Shown piece after piece: positions 56,901-64,000 of a stretch of 64,000 nucleotides of DNA. The translations under genes and the position numbers were made by a program. The notes below the pieces were generated by a model, which did not search any database, was not told the origin of the DNA, and saw only the letters and a program-made list of their open reading frames with translations. The stretch is from Sporopachydermia quercuum (taxonomy: Eukaryota > Ascomycota > Sporopachydermiomycetes > Sporopachydermiales > Sporopachydermiaceae): positions 981,791-1,045,790 of the forward strand of contig BCGN01000007.1 of the NCBI GenBank assembly GCA_001599295.1, written 5' to 3'. Position 1 is the stretch's first letter, and each line of letters starts with the position of its first letter.

Positions 56901-59843
56901 CTCTTGGGTTACCTATTTGAGATATCCATCCGGTTAGGAACGGGTTCGGAAGAGGTAAATCTTATTTGGCGCGCAATCTCAGATAAATCCCCGCATAATG
57001 CCAATACCAACCTTAATCTTCACCCTAATACGAATACCGAACTCGCCATAGATTTTATTGTGTCATTATGTTTACAGTGCCGAAACACGGGGTTTGTTGA
57101 GTTATCTCGGCAAATAGTATTAGTGATTTCGGAATGTAATCCTGAAGCTCGGATACCACAAAGGTTCCTTGGATACTTACAACCTCGGCTAATGGTCCCA
57201 ATCCAGCCGAATCTGGAACAAAATCCGGCTAATAACCCCTTTTGGGAAATATCACGGCTTGCTGACCCCAATTTAGAAGCCATCTTGTCACAAGGACAAA
57301 TTGGGCTAATTTTCCTAGTGGATCTGCTTTGTGTGTCCAATTCAGTTCCTGAGTTTCCCGAAATGTTACCCGGAGAATTGCCGAAATTACTTTATGTGGG
57401 TTTAGTGCTATTAGACCATTATTTACAGTTAGTTAGAGAACAAGCAGCAGAACTTCTTATTCGGCTAATTAGGATGTTTTGTTCCGATGAATCTTCAAAG
57501 CCAGAAGCGGGTGCGGAACCGGAAGTGACTATTCCGAAGTCGGACCAATTATCCGATATTATCTCCGGTCGGCCTTGGACTTACGATGATCTTACAAATT
57601 CTCTGCCCGGCGCAGAAACTCCAACTTCTATGCAAAACCTGATCTCGGATATAATAAACAAGTTNAGTTATACCCCTCAACCGAAATTCCCCGATTTGCA
57701 AATTGCCACTAGCAAGATTTGTCTTAATTGGGCAACTACATGCGCAGTTCGACATATTGCTTGCCGGTCGTTCCAGATATTCCGCGTGCTGCTAATCACG
57801 CTAGACCAATCCATGCTGAGAGATATGTTACATCGGCTTTCTAATACGATTTCCGATGAAACACCTGACATTCAAGGTTTTTCGGTCCAAATATTAATCA
57901 CGCTTGCGGAGACGGCACGGCAGTTACCACCTGAAACCCTGATCGATTTCCCGCAGCTGTTCTGGTGTGCTGTAGCATGCATTTCTACTGTGCATGAGCA
58001 GGAATTCTTGCAAGTTCTACAGCTATTGAATACATTTGTTAACAAAATTGATTTAAATGCCGAAGAAACAGTTTCCTGTTTAGTATCTACCTTCCCGGAA
58101 CGTTGGGAGGGTAAATTTGAAGGATTAGTAAGAGCAATTGCCGCCGGAGTGCGTTCCGAAACGGCAATGGAGCCGACGTTAGAGCTAATGGATAAATTAG
58201 ACTCGGTTCGGGATAGTGAAATAGTTGGTGAGAAAAGTCGAGTTTTGGTGACGCTTTTGGGTCATTTACCTCGGTTTGTTTATTACTTTGGGCAACTCTC
58301 GGCTAATGATTCTCAATCGGCATTAAGAATTGCTGACTTAGCCACAAATCAAAAATTGGAAGCATTGGCGAAAATTCTATCGGCTTTAGCTCACGGAAAG
58401 TTCCGAACTAAGCGAGATTTCCTAAAACAAATCACTCAAACCTTAGCCTCGGAGTTTTTCCCTCATTCGGAAGCCCAAACGTTAGTGTTTCTTTTAGGTC
58501 TACTATATAATAAAGCCGGTTGGGTACAAGACTCGGTATTAGAACTATTAAAAGAAATCTTCCCTCTTGTGGATCTTCGCAAACGAGAATATTTCGGAGT
58601 TGGAGCGGATTTAATCTCGCCCTTACTTCGACTTTTACTAACTAGCCGCGCAGAAGCTACGTTGGCAGTTTTAGATGAAATTGAGGCAATTCCTGGAGCG
58701 GAAATAGATAAACAAGTGCTTCGGAAGAGTTTAGGTTCCAAAACGGGTAATTACGGAAACAATAGCGGAAACGAAAACGATATGCCAACCCTATTTGGCA
58801 TTCCGACATCTTCCGGATGGTCAATCCCCATGCCTGTAATCTCCGCCGCAAGAACGAGACACAATGTCCATGCAGTATTTGGTACCTGTGTTCCCACGGA
58901 GAATATCGGAGCTGATATTGGAACGCAAAATACCGGAAATGACGTGCAAGAAGTAAAATTCCATAGAGAAGATTATATCTACAGAAATGGCAACATTGCT
59001 GAAGGTATTGAGAACCCTGATTCAGTATCATTGGCCGAGGATAACGGTTATACTGACGGCTCCTTAAGCACAATGTTAGCCGCTCTTATCAACCTCGATT
59101 CATTCTTTGCTGCCGATACCGAATTTGGAAGCGGCGGAAGCGGAATCGCCAAGGAAGTTCCCACAGGATCAATCGATACCGGAGTCTCAATTGTTTCAGA
59201 TGTTGTTCCTGTGGAATCGGCACCCCAAGTATACGACAAAAAGGTTTCGGAGATAGTAACTCGGAGCTTGGCCCGTACTGCATCTAATGCGTCATTCCGA
59301 AATTCATTTGTGGATTCTTTCAGCCCTGACCAAGGCGGGCCAAATTTTGGAACTGGAATTGGAAGTGGGGCAATTAGACCGTCATATATTCCTTTCCGAG
59401 CTCCTCGGATATCTAATATGCGGAGGTCTGGTGCTGAATCGCCAGGTATTCATGGTAATTTAGTAGCAAGAAATAATGGGCACCATAGCGGAAATGATAG
59501 CCATAGCCGAAGACACGAGGCGATGGGATACGCGGAAGAGAAACCCACTCGGAACTATTTGGAGAATATCGGAAACAATGGCGGAATAAATGGAACTGGG
59601 ACTAACTCTATGCCGGGAAATTCGGAAGGAATATTCAGATTTGAAGGTTTTTTAAAAGGAACAAACTCTAATAAACATCGGAAGAAAGCTGTTCGAAATA
59701 GCGAAAATAATGGAAGTCATGCAAATCATGAAAGCCGTCAAATCAACGGAAATAGTAGTGGAAGTATTAGTAGTATCAATAATGGAAATGATACTGGGAA
59801 CAACGGAAACTATTCAGGAACTTATACCGGAAATAACAATTAA
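50946..59843 (+). CDS. TAO3: Tao3/Pag1 (Furry-family) scaffold of the RAM network
   Basis: Tao3/Pag1/Mor2 is the Furry-family scaffold for the NDR kinase Cbk1, controlling polarised growth and cell separation. The 2965-residue product is longer than S. cerevisiae Tao3 (2376). A disordered Ser/Pro/His-rich N-terminus (1-285) leads into the MOR2-PAG1 N-terminal region (EYTLHILFTRFVRHAERRLS, then SLGYIARRKPKPVIDSVMFW). A low-complexity insert (about 380-560, with N-P-N-T repeats) precedes a long HEAT-like helical body with the mid and C-terminal MOR2-PAG1 regions. The last 350 residues are Asn/Gly/Ser-rich. The ATG at 50946 is the first in frame. It converges on TOP2 with 267 bases between stops. 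Two ambiguous bases (54810, 57665). CGG/CCG codons are very frequent throughout. Confidence 0.92.
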   Translation: METNLIHQDHKYINIDAVHTEITQISTEIDPSLDRHELTDHPHHSRQPSIDQSRELPESIPLSSHHTPVVSPILHQYPHSPNSQPVTTPPSRLKSSLASPDAPKSGLVMEPTLPDLPVDRKSLTSTPVLERNRSSGTISVLGAPLTYSSENGIPHGSLSVPLSHIQSHNTEFGLQPPASLGETIKNAANLPNLSNQQSHHTPHTQHTPQMSTVTTTTTTAAAVTVTSSNPATANLNANYVTLTASHRTMSHSGSLTSSPAPPEPITRASSPAQPQGLQPLQPLPSKPPTEYTLHILFTRFVRHAERRLSLCLNYPLESDLPVEELLKEGVDPEFDKIIASLGYIARRKPKPVIDSVMFWRRSKSEMASLAATAEKAANMNEPNVVSTPSTPQQSHEFYPQTQADRNSQKPKTSKSVMSSKGKLSGGSKYTENGRIPSNSPRTGYYSTANSNSNPISPSISISGKSSVGSISLSRKPSRVFTRISGSMSQLGSVSPKLKESLSYSRHKSSSNPIPNTNPNTNPNTSPNTNPNTNPNPNPQINSNLNSASASAFAAERKSLVSVYILCRVLIEIVKQTPPETIGDDLSEKLEEIIYAQLKANNPETVVAHPIRRANWNLFAELLGIMSEKRFVSVSDRFISDLEKLPEFLPKEDEPFVQTLIFGMKYFRLMIYPMEKLEESAEFLQSLGKFYSRSGNPNIRDAYAEILYRLLLPAAASVTAEANHPLWLEAMELIWAKAELNFTRKNRNWNPAFPLIGTVLCCVPAEQFSERWVETLTSGISRIKTRESRVEFAVAQARLLWVFLFRWTESLNATSRKLEPLLTNLFKVGKRNLITSEGMFLTAATECIRYAGQRVDLYFVLEKAILPLLAPAAVKHTILENLPNDQLIVAIRSYFSVLSDTHFRNMPQFPTDSELSRLNSQKGINYWVKYANKAGNHYENSGTFHQNIRNNPVNDEFSPHPTPRPTLHFNPDYSDIYSKQFRDIFSKLFTQISSRIRTGSGSIEVSGKPSAARAVQAALYFAANGIGGGSGSGTESSAFHSRNLLIELAATVLELVPWCMPENTPFGQLVETLCRAAVSEELRIRQAGESALREISQRSKLSRVLIATFGRCAFCLDDSVASAIPSSVILYTGTSQRLLRMYVELIRLWLDAFKRNFGDDTGNDGGNADNGHYNNNVNPGNSTGTGTELELKHIVNTVQEVEGYGFFLLCSENFIIRRLGIEILRLTVQFDTALGEKTGKDGSAFSETRLISVMEKAEFTELLPYSKAELSHVEKARLSKLTAKRRNSGXGVLIRLAESDYGVDAALWFRAFPKFLSLCFENCPLSTALCRDFICIRLVQLFSPISSASETDLGNSYGYGNSGTSGVNAPMIERNLIEQWKLYLIVACVTLTASGEQNLNLPSISSLISNSGSISSNLNSQLGTSSGSAAGTGSNLNLKTQPRRTVNDANNLFLIVPRKPYKLTSARSVFRMVLVLLGTAPGEIRDAIVLGLSCININVFRPLLECFKPFLDRWCSKIRNGTAQNLATMEDKLGIEIIRILSLVSRFLTEREVYSDLWLVREISELFYALRVLLLDASVQVSWTAQPLRRYFCGFVQNVFAVVKVVEEAERNPENTGNNTAMLKGLFSFEQRVEMMKYFEEWSGFGRASEVCQSRYRYMEETYSRTGKDILTLSASIEVERHTLQMASVSCMSALLSGPVREVRIDGDVSGEGIAMGIGSEGGGGLGSGTATILSLHLPTLMDFFADLFRNGTERIQFRGRTGLLNLLGYNPTDELLIQEVARQCYAAHDESDASRGFFVPLAEVLTDTLLGKCSQKGTSDGMHTSVGNLGNSPSIELLLSVICLSLFQLGNNTLEVRISAFRLLSAWNSGKNRSEVLAQHQSGISSRTKAVYSRAQMEIISLFVSEIGSSVDVIAEVAAQFRYLPEFGSDSAKSDLVSVILPALRNVILVKADPRTAGPGDLKTDANRESLGVVSTSGLSPSSDLLLGYLFEISIRLGTGSEEVNLIWRAISDKSPHNANTNLNLHPNTNTELAIDFIVSLCLQCRNTGFVELSRQIVLVISECNPEARIPQRFLGYLQPRLMVPIQPNLEQNPANNPFWEISRLADPNLEAILSQGQIGLIFLVDLLCVSNSVPEFPEMLPGELPKLLYVGLVLLDHYLQLVREQAAELLIRLIRMFCSDESSKPEAGAEPEVTIPKSDQLSDIISGRPWTYDDLTNSLPGAETPTSMQNLISDIINKXSYTPQPKFPDLQIATSKICLNWATTCAVRHIACRSFQIFRVLLITLDQSMLRDMLHRLSNTISDETPDIQGFSVQILITLAETARQLPPETLIDFPQLFWCAVACISTVHEQEFLQVLQLLNTFVNKIDLNAEETVSCLVSTFPERWEGKFEGLVRAIAAGVRSETAMEPTLELMDKLDSVRDSEIVGEKSRVLVTLLGHLPRFVYYFGQLSANDSQSALRIADLATNQKLEALAKILSALAHGKFRTKRDFLKQITQTLASEFFPHSEAQTLVFLLGLLYNKAGWVQDSVLELLKEIFPLVDLRKREYFGVGADLISPLLRLLLTSRAEATLAVLDEIEAIPGAEIDKQVLRKSLGSKTGNYGNNSGNENDMPTLFGIPTSSGWSIPMPVISAARTRHNVHAVFGTCVPTENIGADIGTQNTGNDVQEVKFHREDYIYRNGNIAEGIENPDSVSLAEDNGYTDGSLSTMLAALINLDSFFAADTEFGSGGSGIAKEVPTGSIDTGVSIVSDVVPVESAPQVYDKKVSEIVTRSLARTASNASFRNSFVDSFSPDQGGPNFGTGIGSGAIRPSYIPFRAPRISNMRRSGAESPGIHGNLVARNNGHHSGNDSHSRRHEAMGYAEEKPTRNYLENIGNNGGINGTGTNSMPGNSEGIFRFEGFLKGTNSNKHRKKAVRNSENNGSHANHESRQINGNSSGSISSINNGNDTGNNGNYSGTYTGNNN
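52485..52556 (+). repeat. telomere-like 12-base coding repeat, six units
   Basis: Six tandem copies of CCTAACACTAAT; the third has AGT for AAT and the last has CCCTAAT. In frame they encode N-P-N-T repeats in the disordered insert of TAO3. The resemblance to C/A-strand telomere repeats may be coincidental. Confidence 0.9.
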
Positions 59844-60110
59844 AGTCTCCGGTGGTTTGATCCATACTTGTTCCGCTACACATTCCGTTCTTCCAATCAC
59901 ATTTCTTCCGATATAAGACCGTGTTACATTTACGTATTAATAAAGCTTTGTACGCAAATGTTTCAAAGAAAAAAACAATAGTAATATAACCATAGTTTAA
60001 GATAATTTCTATTATATTATTTCCATAAATAGTAATCAATACATCCTAATAGAGTAATTCGTCATGATAAAGTTTTTTAAGTGTTTGCAAAGACTTCAAA
60101 TGGGTGAATT
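59844..60110. terminator. shared convergent 3' region TAO3-TOP2
   Basis: 267 AT-rich bases must hold the 3' ends and polyadenylation signals of both genes. Nothing else seen. Overlapping transcripts are likely but not shown by sequence. Confidence 0.4.
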
Positions 60111-63100
60111 TTATACCGAGAAGTCACTATCATCATTATCGGAAGCTTCGGATTCTTCCGAGAAGTCTATACTTCGGTCGCTATCAATTTTGTAGCTCTT
60201 TTGAACCTTCATTCGGGTATTGCGGGCTCTCGGCTCAACCGGAATATCGGCAGTAATTTCATCCATAGTTAAATCAGCTTCTGATTCAGAGCTAGATTCA
60301 ACTTTAACTCTGCTTTTAGATTTTGGTTGAGGTTTAGGTTGAGGTTTAGGCTGAGATTTAGGTTGCGCTTTGGGTTTGGGTTGAGGTTTAGCTTCAACTT
60401 TAACTTCAGGTTCTGTTCCAAACCGAGATTCAGTGCTTTTTGTACTAAACATATCTTTTTCGTCATCGGAATCGATTGATATTAAATCGCCTCCAAAACG
60501 GGAAACAAATGATCTGGGTTTCGACTTATCGTCTGCTCTAGATTCCGGAGTTGTCTTTTTAGGAGTAATTGTCGCCGAACTAAATGCCGAACTCGCTTTT
60601 GTAAAACTTTTAGTAATAGTATCCAAATCATCATATAAACTTTCCGGTTCCAGATCAAACACGTCTTTATCTGAGTGTTTAACTGGGGATCCAAAAATGG
60701 TAGAAGGTTTGCCGAAAAAGGATTTGAGTTCCGGCTGTTTTTCCTTTTTGATACGAACCGACCCAATTGGATCGGTGGGTTCGATCTTAGGTTTAACCTT
60801 ATCAAGAGAGCTAATGCTTCCCGCTTTACTACTCTTTTTCGATGCTCCATTTGCTTTACCTTTGGGCTTTTTGCTTGGGTTATAATCTCCGTCTTCGCTT
60901 TTCCTGCCTCGCTTACCCTTCTTACCGTTAGCCTTATCAGGAATCATAGCTTCCGACTTCTCTTGATCGTATCGCATAAAATCCTCAAATGAGATTTCAA
61001 AAGCATCCAAATCGGTATTCCATAAATCTTTAGCCGATTTTCGGGACAATTCTTTGAGTTCCGAGTTTTTCTCGTCTAATTGCCGCTCCAACTTCAAATA
61101 CCGTTCTCGCGTTAAAGACCAAATAGGCATTCCTAATAGATAATCATACCCTGAAAAGGTAATTTTCTGATCGTTTTTAACGACAATAATTCCCGAAGTG
61201 TTTGCATCTAATTCGGCATCAGACTCAGATTCAGAAGCGGAAGCGGAGTCTGAATCTGCCTCTCCTTTAGGTGCGCTTAAATGTTCATCCTTTTCAAAGC
61301 GGGGAACTCCGTCTTTTCCAATTCTTGGGAAATCTAATCTTTCAAGTTCTGCCACTAATTCAACCCGCTTCCGATTGTTTACTATCAATTTCTTGCTAAT
61401 AATCAGTTGAATGAACCGAGCTTGTGAACCTAATTTCTCAATAATATTGGATAATTGCTGTAAAAGGTAATCTTTCCGTCTCTGGTAGTAATCTAACCGG
61501 ACATAGTAATAATCCCGAAGTATTTCTTCCACAGAATCATATTTCTTAATGCGACCATTTGGATCAAATGCAACCATGTTACCCGTTGAAATAGATGAAA
61601 TCAGTTTAAACCGTTCCAATAAGCCGAGCTTGCGTGCTTTTGCCATTTCTTCGCCTGAAAGGGTCACCACAAACTTAATACCGATTCCGTGTTGTTCCGT
61701 CATATCTTTAATCCAAGGCTTAACTTTATCTGTTCCGCCTAAACCTTGTAATAAATACTCTTTCATAGTAGTAGTCCACATTTTAACTGGTAGTTCGGTA
61801 ATTTCCAATACATTTTCCGCGACTTCATCTATAATTCCCGCTACTCGGTATTTGTCGGGTCCTATTTGTTCAATTGTTCCGTTCCATCCTCGGTACCACG
61901 GAACGATTGGTACTAATGGGTCATTTCTCATTAATCTTCGGATGTTCTCTACTAGATCTAGCGGATTATAACAAGGGATATTTGAACTCCAACCAGTTCC
62001 AATTCCTTCCGCTCCGTTAACTAAAATCATAGGAATAACCGGAAGATACCATTCCGGTTCAACCGTTTGTTCATCGTCTTGAACATATGTTAATAACGGA
62101 TCATCTAATGCTGGGAAGATCTTCCGGGTTATCGGATTTAACTCGGCAAAAATGTATCTTGCTGCTGCGGCATCTTTGCCGCCTTGAGATCTTGTACCGA
62201 AACAACCTTTAGGGTTTAAAAGATAGATGTTATTTGACCCAACAAAATCTTGGGCGAGCCCGACAATAGTTTGCACCAATGATTGTTCACCATGGTGGTA
62301 TCCGGTATGTTCCGAAATGTAGCCAGCCAATAGAGCAACCTTAATTTCCGTTTTAAGGTTCCGTTTAAATACACCATATACAACTTTCCGTTGACCTGGT
62401 TTCAATCCGTCTAGAACATTCGGAAGGGAACGGATGTTATCTGCCATTGAGAATAGAATTAATTCTTTATTGATAAAGTCAGAGATGAGGATTTCTTTGA
62501 TCTCGGGATCTAAATGAGTCCCTGGAATGAAATTTCGAAGCCATTCTTTCCGATCGTCGGCCTTCTTCTTACTAAACGCTAAATCGATAAAAGGTTTGTC
62601 CTCAGCCTTCAAAGCATGGAATAGCTTTAAATGTCGATCCAATTGGGAAAAATACTCTCGGCCTTCTTGTTGCGTACTTGTACCTAAACCCTTATAGTAT
62701 TTCTGAGTCCAGGAACAGTTTTGTCCTTCGGACTCTCTCCATGCTTCATATTCTGGCATTGTATAGAAAGAAATCACCGATTTCTTCCGGTTCTTAACAA
62801 CGGTCACTTTGACAATAGGAGTAATGAACTCAATTAGAAATCCCTGAATTGATAGCAGTCCCGGAAATGAGGTTTCTAAGAAGTTGATGATTAATCCTTT
62901 GATATGACTACCATCATGATCTTGATCTGTCATAATCATAATATGTCCATAACGTAAAGATTTAGTATCTGAGTAATGTTTCTTATGTTGTAGACCGATG
63001 ATCTGCTTAATCGCTTGAATTTCGGCATTTTTACTGATTTGATCATGCGAGGCTTCTCGGACGTTTAACATTTTACCTCTCAGAGGAAAAACTCCGTAGT

Positions 63101-64000
63101 AATCTCTTCCCACAACGGCCAAACCGGCTACAGCTAATGACATAGCGGAATCACCTTCGGTAAGGATCAAAGTACATTTCTGAGATTCCCGAGTTCCTGC
63201 TTTATTTGCATCTTCGAGTTTCACTAAACCGGTGATTCTGTTCTTCTTACTCCCGTCGGATTTCTTTAAAGCTTTATCGGAGTTCTTCTCGGCAGTTTGA
63301 AGCAAATTATCAATAATCCGAGTTTTCAGGACTTTCTTCATGAAATCTGCCGAGATTTCGGCTTTAGATCCAAATGAGGAAACACGGGTAATCATTTGTT
63401 CTTTTGTTTGTGATGTGAAGGCGGGGTTTTCAATTAAACAGTTTACAAATAAGAATATATTGTTCTTGATTTGTGACGGTTTTAATTTAGCAGATTTGTG
63501 TTTTTTATCCAGTGTTTCCGAAATCTTACTTACTAATTGATCACAAATGTAGTTAACATGTGTCCCACCGGAGGTAGTAGCAATGGAGTTCACAAATGAT
63601 ACTTGATGGAAAGCACCATCGGATACCGCAAATGCAATTTCCCAACGATCGTTGACGATTTCATGTACAATTGTGGAACCAGTTGGCATCGATTCGGGTT
63701 CAGGAGACTCCGAGGTTTCCCGGGCCGAAGCTTCAAGAGCTTTCACGTATAACTCCACATAGGATTTGAAGCTTCTGCAGGGTATCCGTTTACCGTCAAG
63801 GTACACATCGGCACCTCGAACAGTTCCGGCAAGATCATAAACTCTTCTCCGCATTACTCCAAGTAAATCGTCATCCAAACCGGTCATTCCGAACAATTTC
63901 CAGTCAGGTTTGAATGTAATCTTTGTATATTCTTTACTAACCTTTGGAACAGTAATACTTGGCTTCCCCACATGAGACATATTATTCTTCCATGTTTGTT
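60111..64000 (-). CDS. TOP2: DNA topoisomerase II, 5' end beyond the window
   Basis: ATP-dependent type IIA topoisomerase. The frame stays open past an internal ATG at 63980 to the edge; codons just upstream read QTWKNN, matching the WENN before the same Met in S. cerevisiae Top2, so the N-terminal ATPase part lies outside. Counting from 63980: transducer region 1-260, TOPRIM with EGDSA (Glu275) and TDQDHDGSH (Asp352, Asp354), PLRGKMLNV, and the winged-helix GGKDAAAARYIFAELNP with catalytic Tyr609. The coiled-coil and C-gate follow to about 970. The tail from about 990 is Lys/Ser-rich with P-K-P-Q repeats and an acidic Ser end, typical of a regulated nuclear tail. No intron in the visible part. 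A CTG encodes a conserved Leu in FPGLLSIQGF. Confidence 0.97.
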   Translation of the reverse strand, partial: QTWKNNMSHVGKPSITVPKVSKEYTKITFKPDWKLFGMTGLDDDLLGVMRRRVYDLAGTVRGADVYLDGKRIPCRSFKSYVELYVKALEASARETSESPEPESMPTGSTIVHEIVNDRWEIAFAVSDGAFHQVSFVNSIATTSGGTHVNYICDQLVSKISETLDKKHKSAKLKPSQIKNNIFLFVNCLIENPAFTSQTKEQMITRVSSFGSKAEISADFMKKVLKTRIIDNLLQTAEKNSDKALKKSDGSKKNRITGLVKLEDANKAGTRESQKCTLILTEGDSAMSLAVAGLAVVGRDYYGVFPLRGKMLNVREASHDQISKNAEIQAIKQIIGLQHKKHYSDTKSLRYGHIMIMTDQDHDGSHIKGLIINFLETSFPGLLSIQGFLIEFITPIVKVTVVKNRKKSVISFYTMPEYEAWRESEGQNCSWTQKYYKGLGTSTQQEGREYFSQLDRHLKLFHALKAEDKPFIDLAFSKKKADDRKEWLRNFIPGTHLDPEIKEILISDFINKELILFSMADNIRSLPNVLDGLKPGQRKVVYGVFKRNLKTEIKVALLAGYISEHTGYHHGEQSLVQTIVGLAQDFVGSNNIYLLNPKGCFGTRSQGGKDAAAARYIFAELNPITRKIFPALDDPLLTYVQDDEQTVEPEWYLPVIPMILVNGAEGIGTGWSSNIPCYNPLDLVENIRRLMRNDPLVPIVPWYRGWNGTIEQIGPDKYRVAGIIDEVAENVLEITELPVKMWTTTMKEYLLQGLGGTDKVKPWIKDMTEQHGIGIKFVVTLSGEEMAKARKLGLLERFKLISSISTGNMVAFDPNGRIKKYDSVEEILRDYYYVRLDYYQRRKDYLLQQLSNIIEKLGSQARFIQLIISKKLIVNNRKRVELVAELERLDFPRIGKDGVPRFEKDEHLSAPKGEADSDSASASESESDAELDANTSGIIVVKNDQKITFSGYDYLLGMPIWSLTRERYLKLERQLDEKNSELKELSRKSAKDLWNTDLDAFEISFEDFMRYDQEKSEAMIPDKANGKKGKRGRKSEDGDYNPSKKPKGKANGASKKSSKAGSISSLDKVKPKIEPTDPIGSVRIKKEKQPELKSFFGKPSTIFGSPVKHSDKDVFDLEPESLYDDLDTITKSFTKASSAFSSATITPKKTTPESRADDKSKPRSFVSRFGGDLISIDSDDEKDMFSTKSTESRFGTEPEVKVEAKPQPKPKAQPKSQPKPQPKPQPKSKSRVKVESSSESEADLTMDEITADIPVEPRARNTRMKVQKSYKIDSDRSIDFSEESEASDNDDSDFSV

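Overview
This window looks like nuclear DNA from an ascomycete yeast, most likely an early-branching member of the Saccharomycotina. The gene set is that of a budding or dimorphic yeast: RNA polymerase I A43, Mtw1 kinetochore subunit, Ypt6, a Mep ammonium permease, PalC, Loa1, tafazzin, Kar3, Rrp15, Yng2, Tao3/Pag1 and Top2. A small three-exon gene for a respiratory complex I subunit means complex I is probably present, which argues against Saccharomycetaceae. At least four genes are spliced (YPT6 five exons, LOA1 three, TAZ1 three, the complex I gene three), using GT-AG introns with TACTAAC-like branch points, which is intron-rich for a budding yeast. CTG codons sit at conserved leucines in the Mep and Top2 proteins, so the code looks standard (CUG = Leu).

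Layout. 1-5.6 kb: RPA43, MTW1 and the complex I gene, all on the plus strand, with a paired palindrome carrying two CACGTG boxes upstream of MTW1. 7.6-10 kb (minus): a Q/S/N-rich protein I do not recognise. 12.9-16.2 kb: YPT6 (plus) convergent with the ammonium permease (minus). 19.2-25.3 kb: PALC (plus), LOA1 (minus), TAZ1 (plus); the last two are divergent and both encode acyltransferase-family lipid enzymes. 26-36.8 kb: a HIT-finger protein (minus), a mitochondrial PPR-like protein (plus), KAR3 (minus), RRP15 (plus) and an HMG-box regulator (minus). 36.8-47.5 kb: a stretch of about 10.7 kb with no convincing gene. 47.5-64 kb: YNG2 (plus), the 2965-residue TAO3 (plus) and TOP2 (minus, cut by the right edge).

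Themes. Nuclear and chromosome biology (MTW1, KAR3, TOP2, YNG2), ribosome production (RPA43, RRP15), mitochondrial function (TAZ1, PPR protein, complex I subunit) and membrane/pH/nitrogen response (YPT6, MEP, PALC, LOA1, TAO3) are interspersed with no operon-like grouping. I found no tRNA, rRNA, CRISPR array, transposon or viral remnant that I can support.

The most interesting signals are regional rather than genic: the gene-free block, which could hold a centromere; single-N ambiguous bases concentrated between 28 and 46 kb, as expected of a heterozygous tract; and a sharp change in CGG/CCG use, including an abrupt switch inside the PPR gene near 30,000.
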